Positions 18,259 through 26,129 of a stretch of 64,000 nucleotides of DNA are shown in pieces; position 1 is the stretch's first letter; the number at the start of each line of letters is the position of its first letter. This stretch comes from Bacillus sp. Marseille-Q3570 (lineage in GTDB: Bacteria; Bacillota; Bacilli; Bacillales; Fictibacillaceae). The notes below the pieces were generated by a model that had not been told where the DNA came from, searched no databases, and saw nothing but the letters and a program-made list of their open reading frames with translations. The position numbers were made by a program, and so were the translations under genes. Location of the stretch: positions 248,001 through 312,000 of the forward strand of contig NZ_CAMGYZ010000003.1 in NCBI RefSeq assembly GCF_946151055.1. The letters run 5' to 3'.

Positions 18259-19025
18259 GCTTAGCATTCCAATTTCATGAAAAGAAATCATTCATGCATT
18301 CTCTTGATCCTGTCACAAAACTGATTTGGATGGTGTGCATCTCGATTCTTGTGTTCATATATGAAACAGCAATCCCACAATTGATATTGTTCGTAGCCAT
18401 CATAAGCGTTGCCCTCGTTTTAGCCAAGTTGAGCCTGACGTTCGTGTTTCGTGGTATTTGGATCATGTTGTTGTTCAGTATCGGATTTTTCATCTTGCAG
18501 GTGTTATTGGTCCCTGGCCAAACCGTGTTATTCGAACTTGGTCCTATCAACATCTATTCTGAATCCGTGGATTTCGCACTTGCCATTACAGTCCGGATCT
18601 TGACGATTTTCACCACTTCACTCATCTTCGTGGCGACAAGTGATCCGAGGGATATTGTCATTTCTTTAACGCAAAAATTGAAAGTCCCGTACCGTTATGC
18701 ATATTCCATTTTCGTAGCGCTACGCTTTGTCCCTACACTTGAACAGGAGGCGCGTGTCATTGAAGCAGCCCAGACAATCCGTGGTGTCGGAAAACAAAAA
18801 GGATTAAAAAACAAAGCTGAAAACTTGAAGAGGTTCACACTACCGCTCTTGATGGGGGCGATCCGACGCGTACGGACAACCGCCAACACCATGGAAGCAA
18901 AAGGATACGGTGCCTATCAGGATCGTACGTATATCAGGACCATCAACTACAATGCAAAAGGAATTGCTTTTGGGTTTGCATGGTGCGCCCTTACTTGCTA
19001 CCTGTTATTTCTAAAACTTATTTGA
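18255..19025 (+). CDS. ECF transporter transmembrane (T) component, EcfT/CbiQ family (YkoC-like)
   Basis: A 256-residue membrane protein that overlaps the ATPase gene by 4 bp (ATGA). It has about five hydrophobic segments and the cytoplasmic coupling helices typical of the family: RFVPTLEQEARVIEAAQTIRG and RRVRTTANTMEAKGYGAY, containing the conserved A-R-G/A-K-G type motifs that contact the ATPase. With the two preceding genes it forms a complete dedicated (group I) ECF transporter. Confidence 0.9.
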   Translation: MSLAFQFHEKKSFMHSLDPVTKLIWMVCISILVFIYETAIPQLILFVAIISVALVLAKLSLTFVFRGIWIMLLFSIGFFILQVLLVPGQTVLFELGPINIYSESVDFALAITVRILTIFTTSLIFVATSDPRDIVISLTQKLKVPYRYAYSIFVALRFVPTLEQEARVIEAAQTIRGVGKQKGLKNKAENLKRFTLPLLMGAIRRVRTTANTMEAKGYGAYQDRTYIRTINYNAKGIAFGFAWCALTCYLLFLKLI

Positions 19026-19041
19026 AGGAGGGGACAAATGA

Positions 19042-19833
19042 ATGGAAGAGATGAAATTTGAAGTGGCTTACATGCCGAAAGAAGTGAAAGAAGATATCCC
19101 CCAAGTTTGTGTCCTCGTTGATGTCCTAAGGGCTACTACAGCAATGATCACAATGCTTGATAAAGGATGTTCTGAAATCATCTTGACAGATGATGAACGG
19201 AAAACGTTAGGGGGTCTGAAAGGCTTACTTAATCAAGAGACCCTTGTCTGCGCTGAGGATCTATATGGGAATGTCTCTGAATATGCACAGTTCAGTCCTT
19301 CGTTGATCTCAATAAACGATATGGATCTGAAAGAAAAACGTGTTGTCCTGAAAACGACAAATGGGACACTGGCGGGGCTATCCCTCTGGAAATCCGGTAA
19401 CGAGCACATCCTTGTCGGTTCATTGAGAAACGCCAAAGCAGTCATGAATAAAGCGGTCAAGATGGCCGATGAGCTCGGGACAGGGGTTGTCATCGTATGT
19501 GCAGGGCGGGAAAATGGCCAAATTGCCGCTTTGGATGATGTTTATACAGCTGGAGTCCTGCTGGATTATGGCAGGCAAGCTGCCACGGCCTTGAAGCGGA
19601 TTCCACTCTTTAAGGATTCAGCGAAAATCAGCACCCATCTCTTATCAAACTATCAAGATACTATCCATGCATTTGAGGATTCCGGCAGCGGTGAAACGAT
19701 GCGGAGGATCGGCTGTGAAGAAGATATCAAACTTTGTGCAGAAGAGAATCTATCAAACCTGGCACCAGTACTAGAATTTACAGAAGGTAGCAGTATAGTA
19801 GTTAAAAATATCAATGAGGTGATCTACAAATGA
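19042..19833 (+). CDS. ComB family (2-phosphosulfolactate phosphatase-like) protein
   Basis: A 263-residue protein with ComB hallmarks: VLVDVLRATTAMITML near residue 24, VLKTTNGTLAGLSLW in the middle, and IVCAGRENGQIAALDDVYTAG. ComB enzymes are Mg-dependent phosphatases first described on 2-phosphosulfolactate in coenzyme M synthesis. No phosphosulfolactate synthase is nearby. In this operon it is more likely a phosphatase for a pathway sugar phosphate or 2-phospho-acid; this is inference. GGAGGGG precedes ATG 19042, and its end overlaps the next gene by 4 bp. Confidence 0.8.
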   Translation: MEEMKFEVAYMPKEVKEDIPQVCVLVDVLRATTAMITMLDKGCSEIILTDDERKTLGGLKGLLNQETLVCAEDLYGNVSEYAQFSPSLISINDMDLKEKRVVLKTTNGTLAGLSLWKSGNEHILVGSLRNAKAVMNKAVKMADELGTGVVIVCAGRENGQIAALDDVYTAGVLLDYGRQAATALKRIPLFKDSAKISTHLLSNYQDTIHAFEDSGSGETMRRIGCEEDIKLCAEENLSNLAPVLEFTEGSSIVVKNINEVIYK

Positions 19834-20684
19834 CAAATTGGAAATCAAACGCATCTAAACCTGTAATGGACGAAGGATTACAATATCATATCCGTTGTAA
19901 ACAAGGGGATGTTGAGAAATATGTATTGTTACCAGGTGACCCTGACCGTGTAGATATGATTGGTGAGGAATGGACAGAGTCTCGAAAAATTGCAAACTAT
20001 CGAGAGCATCGCACATTCAGCGGAAAAGTAGGAGAGGTCGGTATTACAGCTTGTTCTACTGGGGCTGGAGGCGGTTCGACTGCAAGTGCATTTGAAGAAT
20101 TGGCTGCATTAGGCGGGGACACGTTTTTGCGAGTAGGTACAACAGCTGCAATCCAGGAGCATATTAATCCTGGAGATGTCATCATTTCGTCAGGGGCGGT
20201 TCGCCATGATGGAACAAGCCAATTTTACGTCGATGATCGCTATCCAGCGAGTGCACATTATGAAACAACGGCAGCACTTGTTGAAGCGGCAGAACGATTG
20301 GGCTATACATATCACGTAGGTGTTTCCTGTTCGACTGCTTCCTGGTATTGCGGACAAGGAAGGACAGGCTTCAAAGGCTATGAGCAGTCGTTTTTTAAAG
20401 AGAAAGTACAAGATTTGAACAAAGCAGGGGTGTTGAACTTCGAAATGGAAGCGGCAACGATTTTTACCCTCGCTGGATTATATGGATTACGAGCAGGGTC
20501 AGTATGTACAGTGGTCGCCAACCGGATTCGTGATGAATTCTCGTATGGCGGTGTTGAAAAGAGTATAAGAGTCGCCAACCTTGCTGTACAGATCCTCGCA
20601 GAGTGGGATCAATTGAAAAAGGAGCGTCAAAAAGATTACTGGTTCCCTTCCATGGCAGAAAAAGACCCAGCTTTAAACGGATAA
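19830..20684 (+). CDS. nucleoside phosphorylase (uridine phosphorylase-like, NP-I family)
   Basis: A 284-residue cytosolic enzyme of the PNP/UDP family, which splits a nucleoside with phosphate into base and (deoxy)ribose-1-phosphate. Visible blocks are VLLPGDPDRVDMIGEEW (phosphate site), TACSTGAGGGSTASAFEEL, FLRVGTTAAIQ, and NFEMEAATIFTLAGLYGLRAG, whose E-M-E binds the ribose. Length is slightly above the 250-residue norm. It is translationally coupled to the ComB gene. The base cannot be told with certainty from motifs; the general class is uridine phosphorylase-like. Confidence 0.88.
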   Translation: MTNWKSNASKPVMDEGLQYHIRCKQGDVEKYVLLPGDPDRVDMIGEEWTESRKIANYREHRTFSGKVGEVGITACSTGAGGGSTASAFEELAALGGDTFLRVGTTAAIQEHINPGDVIISSGAVRHDGTSQFYVDDRYPASAHYETTAALVEAAERLGYTYHVGVSCSTASWYCGQGRTGFKGYEQSFFKEKVQDLNKAGVLNFEMEAATIFTLAGLYGLRAGSVCTVVANRIRDEFSYGGVEKSIRVANLAVQILAEWDQLKKERQKDYWFPSMAEKDPALNG

Positions 20685-20697
20685 GGAGGAATGATCG

Positions 20698-22149
20698 ATG
20701 CTAGTCGATACAGTTAAAGGAATGTATATCAACGGAGAATGGGTCCAGTCAGAAATGGGCTCGATGCTTGACGTTTTAAATCCTGCGACAAGAGAAAAAA
20801 TTACAGAAATACCTTCCGGAGGAAAGAAAGAAGCAGACGAAGCCATCCGATCAGCAAACGATGCGTTCGAGTCGTGGTCGGAGTTGACGGCAAGGGAACG
20901 ATCGAACTACCTATACAAAGCTTATCATCTCATGCTTGAACGAAAAGAAAAACTAGCTTCCATATTGACAGAAGAACAGGGTAAACCATTGAAAGAAGCA
21001 AGAGGGGAGATTGAATTTGCGGCGAGTTTCTTGCTCTGGTATGCAGAGGAGGCGAATCGGGTCTATGGGGAAATGATCCCTTCCTCGAAAAAGAACAAGC
21101 GACTTTGGGTCGTACCGAAGCCGATCGGTGTTGTGGCCGCAATCACCCCATGGAATTTCCCTGCTGCCATGATTACGAGAAAAGTAGGTCCAGCATTGGC
21201 TGCAGGATGTACTGTCGTCCTGAAGCCCGCCGAACAGACCCCCCTTAGCGCAATCGAAATCGTGAAAATCTTTGAAGAGGTAGGACTTCCGAAAGGAGTT
21301 CTGAATCTTGTCGTCGGAGATCCCGTCGAAATTGGAAAAGAAATCATGGATAGCTCTGATGTACGGCTGGTGACGTTCACGGGCTCGACCGAAGTCGGTA
21401 AACTCTTGATGGAAGGAAGTGCTCAAACGGTTAAAAAGCTCGCCCTTGAGCTTGGTGGCCATGCCCCGTTGCTCGTCTTTGAAGATGCTGACTTGGATCT
21501 TGCTGTCGACCAGGCGATCGCAAGTAAGTATCGGAATTGCGGTCAAACGTGTATATGTACGAATCGACTTTACGTGCATTCAAATGTAAAGGATCAATTC
21601 ATCGAAAAGCTTGAAGCAAAAGTACGAGAACTCCGAATCGGAAACGGATCTGATGAATCGGTTGATATAGGACCGCTGATTGATGACAGCGGGTTGAATA
21701 AGGTGAAAGACCAAGTGCAAGATGCGGTCTCTAGAGGTGCAGAACTTATGACAGGTGGAAAGCAATGGGATGGACCAGGAGGCTATTTCTTTGAGCCGAC
21801 GATATTGGCAAACGTAACAGACGATATGAAGATCATGTCGCAGGAGACGTTCGGGCCAGTCGTACCGATCCAAACCTTCGATCGAGATGAAGAGGCGATT
21901 GCAGCAGCAAATAATACGAATTATGGCTTAGCTTCTTTCCTCTTTACAAACAACCTTAACAGAGCAATCATGGTCATGGAAAAACTCGATTACGGCATCA
22001 TCGGTATCAATGATGTATTCCCGGGTACAGCCGAAGCTCCATTTGGTGGGATAAAGGAATCCGGTCTTGGAAAAGAAGGCGGTCACGAAGGAATCAAGGA
22101 ATATTTAGAAATGAAATATGTATCCCTGGCGGTTTCAGACAAGCTTTGA
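20698..22149 (+). CDS. NAD(P)-dependent aldehyde dehydrogenase
   Basis: A 483-residue enzyme of the ALDH superfamily, closest in style to succinate-semialdehyde and lactaldehyde/glycolaldehyde dehydrogenases. Motifs are ITPWNFPAAMITRKVGPALA, FTGSTEVGKLLM, the general base in LALELGGHAPLLVF, and the nucleophile in NCGQTCICTNRLYV. Start ATG follows AAGGAGG 13 bp after the phosphorylase gene. In this operon it most likely oxidises the aldehyde released by the class II aldolase (for a ribose-derived ketose-1-phosphate that would be glycolaldehyde). This is inference; a sugar or semialdehyde substrate is also possible. Confidence 0.88.
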   Translation: MLVDTVKGMYINGEWVQSEMGSMLDVLNPATREKITEIPSGGKKEADEAIRSANDAFESWSELTARERSNYLYKAYHLMLERKEKLASILTEEQGKPLKEARGEIEFAASFLLWYAEEANRVYGEMIPSSKKNKRLWVVPKPIGVVAAITPWNFPAAMITRKVGPALAAGCTVVLKPAEQTPLSAIEIVKIFEEVGLPKGVLNLVVGDPVEIGKEIMDSSDVRLVTFTGSTEVGKLLMEGSAQTVKKLALELGGHAPLLVFEDADLDLAVDQAIASKYRNCGQTCICTNRLYVHSNVKDQFIEKLEAKVRELRIGNGSDESVDIGPLIDDSGLNKVKDQVQDAVSRGAELMTGGKQWDGPGGYFFEPTILANVTDDMKIMSQETFGPVVPIQTFDRDEEAIAAANNTNYGLASFLFTNNLNRAIMVMEKLDYGIIGINDVFPGTAEAPFGGIKESGLGKEGGHEGIKEYLEMKYVSLAVSDKL

Positions 22150-22165
22150 TTAAGGAGTCAAGAGA

Positions 22166-23428
22166 ATGGATTTCCCAAAAATGGTTATGGTGAAACAGCG
22201 CTTTCCAGTTGGAAAGATTGAAGACATAAAGGCACATCTCACAGCGGAGCTGGAAACTCAGCTCCCTTCTGTGGAAATAGGGGCTTCGATTGCAATTACT
22301 GTAGGAAGCCGCGGGATCTCCAACAGGGTCCACATCGTGAAAACGATTGTCGATCATTTGAAAAAACAAAGTGCAAAACCATTCATCATTGGTGCAATGG
22401 GAAGTCACGGTGGGGGCACCCCCGAAGGACAGATGGATGTGTTGCAGAGTCTTGGTTTTACTGAGGAGACAATGGGCTGTCCAGTCCATACTTCTTCAAC
22501 AGTCGTGGAAGTTGGAGAAACGGAGAGCGGGTTCACACTTTATTGTGATACTCATGCCTGGGAATCTGATGGAATCATCGTGCTGAATCGTGTAAAGCTC
22601 CATACCGCATTCCGCGGGCCGAACGAGAGTGGCTTATTGAAAATGATCACCGTCGGACTTGGGAAAGCGAAAGGTGCCAATCAATTACATCGCCAGGGCC
22701 CTCCGAACATGTCAAAAACGGTACAAGAAGTTGGGCAAGGAATGATAGAAACGGGAAAAATCCTTGCAGGTATTGCAATTGTCGAAAACAGCTTTGATGA
22801 AACAGCGGTTCTTGAGGTCATCGAACCGCAATCGATCCTTGCCAGGGAACGGGAGTTGCTGCTTCAATCGAAGGAATACTTTCCAAGGATTCCGATCGAA
22901 CAATTGGATATCCTGGTTGTTAAAAAGATGGGGAAGAATTTCAGCGGTACCGGAATGGATACGAATGTTCTCGGGCGGACGAAGATCTTCGGCGTACCTG
23001 AACCAGAAACGCCATCTTATAAAAGGATCGGTGTGTTGGATTTGGATGATTCCTCACATGGGAATGCAACAGGAATCGGACTAGCTGACTTTACAACCGA
23101 ACGATTGTTTCAAAAGCTGGATCGTCAAAAGACGTACTTGAATTGTTTGACGAGTACGTATGTACAACGCGCAATGATTCCAATGGTTTTTAATACCGAT
23201 CAAGAGCTTGTGAAAACGGCAATTGATAGTTTAGCAGTTGAGGATCCTACCTCATTACGAATTGCAATCATTGAAAATACGTTGGAACTCGAAAGGCTCT
23301 ACCTTTCTGAAAATCTCTTAGCGGAAGCAGGCGAACAGGTAGAGGTTCTTTCTAGTCCAGAACCAATACCATTTACGAACGACGGGGAATTGGACTATTT
23401 CTCAGAAGGTGCAGGTGGTCACAAATGA
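22166..23428 (+). CDS. LarA-like nickel-pincer nucleotide-dependent racemase/epimerase
   Basis: A 420-residue protein of the lactate racemase (DUF2088) family. LarA enzymes carry a covalently bound nickel-pincer nucleotide and move a hydride to invert a 2-hydroxy acid carbon. Candidate functional residues are His81 (GAMGSHGGGTPEGQ), His146 (RVKLHTAFRG), the lysine region GLLKMITVGLGKAKG (Lys159 or Lys167) for cofactor attachment, and His175 (NQLHRQG) for nickel. The cofactor genes larE, larB and larC1 end the same operon. Its neighbour is a sugar-acid dehydratase, so the substrate may be a sugar acid and not lactate. It overlaps the dehydratase gene by 4 bp. Confidence 0.83.
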   Translation: MDFPKMVMVKQRFPVGKIEDIKAHLTAELETQLPSVEIGASIAITVGSRGISNRVHIVKTIVDHLKKQSAKPFIIGAMGSHGGGTPEGQMDVLQSLGFTEETMGCPVHTSSTVVEVGETESGFTLYCDTHAWESDGIIVLNRVKLHTAFRGPNESGLLKMITVGLGKAKGANQLHRQGPPNMSKTVQEVGQGMIETGKILAGIAIVENSFDETAVLEVIEPQSILARERELLLQSKEYFPRIPIEQLDILVVKKMGKNFSGTGMDTNVLGRTKIFGVPEPETPSYKRIGVLDLDDSSHGNATGIGLADFTTERLFQKLDRQKTYLNCLTSTYVQRAMIPMVFNTDQELVKTAIDSLAVEDPTSLRIAIIENTLELERLYLSENLLAEAGEQVEVLSSPEPIPFTNDGELDYFSEGAGGHK

Positions 23429-25161
23429 CAAAGTCACAAACTTCATACGGTGATGCAGGTTTCAGCCAGTTCATCCGAATGGCGTTCAGCCGCCATTTAG
23501 GGCATGATCGAGAAGATTTTGAAAAACCGGTCATCGGTATTTGTAATACATTCAGTGAAATCAACAGATGCCATAGCCATGTGAAACCGATGGTGGAAGC
23601 GATCAAGCGGGGTGTCATCCTTGAAGGAGGGACGCCTCTTGAATTCCCCACGATTTCTATAGGTGAAATGTTCACTAGTCCTACAACAATGCTTTATCGG
23701 AATCTCGTTGCGATGGATACTGAAGAAATGATCACAGCTCAACCGATCGACGGGACTGTCATGATCGGCGGTTGCGATAAAATGGCACCTGCCCAATTGA
23801 TGGGGGCAGCAAGTGCGGACAAGCCAGCCATCCTCTTTACAGGAGGTCCGATGAACAATGGTGAGTATAAAGGAAAGACGCTTGGGGCTTGTTCAGATTG
23901 CCGTTTCTTCTGGCAGGAATATAAAGCCGGAACAGTGGACGAAGAAGAAATCAATGCAATCAATGAGAGACTTGCGCCGACTGCTGGTCATTGTATGGTG
24001 ATGGGTTCAGCCAGTACCATCGCTGCTTGTGCAGAAGCGATGGGGATGATGCTCCCGGGTGGAGCTGCGACTCCTGCAACTGAAAATGAACGTCTAAGAT
24101 TAGCTCAAGAAACAGGGAGGGCCATCGTCCGTCTTGTAAAAGCAGGGATCCGGCCATCGGACATCATGACGAGGGAAGCATTTGATAATGCAATCAAGAC
24201 ATTGATGGCGGTAGGCGGATCGACGAACGCGGTCATTCATTTGATTGCGATTGCACGAAGGCTTGGCATCGATATAAATCTCGATGATTTTGAAAAGCAT
24301 AGCCGGACGACGCCGTTCCTTGCCAATATGAGACCTGCTGGCAAGTATCAAATGCAAGATCTTTATTACGCTGGCGGAATCTCTGCCGTATTGAAAGAAC
24401 TGTCCCCCCTCCTTCACATGGAGGAGCTTACGGTGACCGGAAAGACGTTAAGGGAAAATCTTTCAGATGTTCAGATTGACCAAGAATATCGTGATATTAT
24501 CCGACCGTTGGAAAAGCCGCTTTATAAAGAAGGAGGTATTGCTGTATTAAAAGGAAACCTCGCACCGGATGGAGCAATCATCAAACCGAAAGCCGCTACA
24601 AAGGATTTATTGCAGCATAAAGGGAAGGCTGTGGTATTCACCTCTTTAAAAGATATGGAAGAAAGATTGAATGATTCAGACCTGGACGTTACGCCTGATA
24701 GTGTCCTTGTTTTACAAAATGCTGGGCCTGTGGGTGCACCAGGTATGCCGGAAGCAGGGATGATCCCCATTCCTGAAAAACTCTTGAAACAAGGGATAAG
24801 GGATATGGTCCGGTTATCTGATTGCCGTATGAGCGGTACAGCTTTCGGGACGGTTCTTCTGCATGTGGCTCCGGAAGCAGCCATTGGCGGTCCAATCGGA
24901 TTGATTCAGGATGGTGATTGGATCGAACTGGATGTAGAGTCCCGTAAACTTGAGTTATTGGTTTCGGAGGAAGAAATTGAAAGACGGAGAGCGAACTGGA
25001 AACCGCCTCATTTTGAGGACTACACAAGGGGGTATCCACTGCTTTACCGTCAGCATGTCCTTCAAGCGGATAAAGGTTGTGATTTCGACTTTTTGTTGCC
25101 GAAAGCGGATCAGGAAAAAGGCCGGGAAGAAGCAGTAGCTGTAAGCGAGGCGACGACATGA
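23425..25161 (+). CDS. IlvD/Edd family dehydratase (probable sugar-acid dehydratase)
   Basis: A 578-residue iron-sulfur dehydratase. The three cluster cysteines are in FSEINRCHSH, MIGGCDKMAP and TAGHCMVMGSAS. The active-site serine region is near DCRMSGTAFGTVLLHV. The family removes water from 2,3-dihydroxy acids to give 2-keto-3-deoxy acids. Valine-pathway IlvD would normally sit with ilv genes; here the neighbours are LarA and nucleoside enzymes, and the sequence style (NTFSEINRCHSH) is that of pentonate/hexonate dehydratases. It is coupled to larA by a 4-bp overlap and to the XapX gene by another. Confidence 0.85.
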   Translation: MTKSQTSYGDAGFSQFIRMAFSRHLGHDREDFEKPVIGICNTFSEINRCHSHVKPMVEAIKRGVILEGGTPLEFPTISIGEMFTSPTTMLYRNLVAMDTEEMITAQPIDGTVMIGGCDKMAPAQLMGAASADKPAILFTGGPMNNGEYKGKTLGACSDCRFFWQEYKAGTVDEEEINAINERLAPTAGHCMVMGSASTIAACAEAMGMMLPGGAATPATENERLRLAQETGRAIVRLVKAGIRPSDIMTREAFDNAIKTLMAVGGSTNAVIHLIAIARRLGIDINLDDFEKHSRTTPFLANMRPAGKYQMQDLYYAGGISAVLKELSPLLHMEELTVTGKTLRENLSDVQIDQEYRDIIRPLEKPLYKEGGIAVLKGNLAPDGAIIKPKAATKDLLQHKGKAVVFTSLKDMEERLNDSDLDVTPDSVLVLQNAGPVGAPGMPEAGMIPIPEKLLKQGIRDMVRLSDCRMSGTAFGTVLLHVAPEAAIGGPIGLIQDGDWIELDVESRKLELLVSEEEIERRRANWKPPHFEDYTRGYPLLYRQHVLQADKGCDFDFLLPKADQEKGREEAVAVSEATT

Positions 25162-25328
25162 AAGAAATTGCACTTGCGTTATTGAGTGGCATGGCAGTAG
25201 GAGTCATTTTCAAATTGATCCGGCTGCCTATTCCGGCGCCTCCAGTTCTTGCTGGTGTAGCTGGGATTTTTGGAGTCTGGTTAGGTGCTTATGGTGTGAC
25301 AGTATTGATGGAAAAGCTGACGAATTGA
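25158..25328 (+). CDS. XapX-domain small membrane protein
   Basis: A 56-residue protein with two hydrophobic segments, reading MKEIALALLSGMAVGVIF at the start, then RLPIPAPPVLAGVAGIFG and a short second segment. The P-x-PAPPxLAG core is the signature of XapX (DUF1427), named after a gene near the E. coli xanthosine operon. The role is unknown. It overlaps the dehydratase stop by 4 bp and is followed 14 bp later by a phosphorylase gene, so it is part of the operon. Confidence 0.82.
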   Translation: MKEIALALLSGMAVGVIFKLIRLPIPAPPVLAGVAGIFGVWLGAYGVTVLMEKLTN

Positions 25329-25341
25329 AGGAGGGAAGGAA

Positions 25342-26109
25342 ATGAAGGTTGGATTGATCGGGGGAACCGGATTTTATGATTTATTTGGCTCCTTGGATGA
25401 AAGAGTCATTGACACAGAGTTTGGTCAAGTCACCCTTTTCCAGGGTGTGCACGAAGGGAAAGACGTTTATTTTTTGCCGAGGCATGGAACAACACATGGC
25501 GTTTTGGCACCATATGTCAATTACAAAGCGAATATGAAGGCCTTGAAATTGGTAGGTGTCGAACGGGTCTTGGCTGTATCTGCTGTCGGATCGATCAACC
25601 CTGATATACCAATTGGTGGAGTTTCGCTTTTAGAACAATTTGTTGATATGACAAAAAGAAGAGATCAAACCTATGGCGAATTTTCAGCTGATATGACAGA
25701 ACCTTTCTGCTTGGAGATGAATGAATCAATAGTTGCAGCTGCAAACGTGTTGGACATCGCTCTCCACAAAGGAGTGACCCTGGTAGGTGTTGACGGACCA
25801 ATCTATGAAACACGGACTGAACTGCAGCTATTTGGTAAGTGGGGGGTGGATGTCGTAGGAATGACGAATACGACGGAGGCTGCGTTAGCTCGGGAACTTG
25901 GACTTTGTTTTTCTGTCATGACATTATCAACGGACATGGCTACAGGGTTTGCAGAGACACCTCCGAATCTCGAAACACACAGAAATGTCGCAGCTCAAAA
26001 TAAAGAAAAGATGAAAAGGCTTGTATTGCAAGCAATATCCACTATCCACATCAATCCTGAATGCAATTGCACAAAACCTTTTAAGAATGCACTTGTCGCT
26101 TCTCGATGA
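25342..26109 (+). CDS. MTAP/PNP-family nucleoside phosphorylase, copy 1
   Basis: A 255-residue trimer-type phosphorylase of the 5'-methylthioadenosine phosphorylase group. It has LIGGTGFYDLFG at the start (phosphate loop), FLPRHGTTHGVLAPYVNYKAN, VLAVSAVGSINPDIPIGG, and VDGPIYETRTELQLF followed by VVGMTNTTEAALARELGL. It would release the base from MTA, 5'-deoxyadenosine or a 6-oxopurine nucleoside and leave the sugar-1-phosphate. It has a cysteine-rich end (ECNCTKPF). GGAGGG precedes the ATG. It is the first member of a tandem pair. Confidence 0.87.
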   Translation: MKVGLIGGTGFYDLFGSLDERVIDTEFGQVTLFQGVHEGKDVYFLPRHGTTHGVLAPYVNYKANMKALKLVGVERVLAVSAVGSINPDIPIGGVSLLEQFVDMTKRRDQTYGEFSADMTEPFCLEMNESIVAAANVLDIALHKGVTLVGVDGPIYETRTELQLFGKWGVDVVGMTNTTEAALARELGLCFSVMTLSTDMATGFAETPPNLETHRNVAAQNKEKMKRLVLQAISTIHINPECNCTKPFKNALVASR

Positions 26110-26129
26110 AATGAAGGGGGAATGAAGTA

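Noticed and set aside
15903-19025. Thiamine uptake operon
   Set aside because: The ECF genes resemble ykoEDC, but no ykoF, thi gene or TPP riboswitch signature is visible and all downstream genes concern nucleosides.
23425-25161. Valine/isoleucine dihydroxy-acid dehydratase IlvD
   Set aside because: Family is right, but the cluster-motif style and the neighbours favour a sugar-acid dehydratase.
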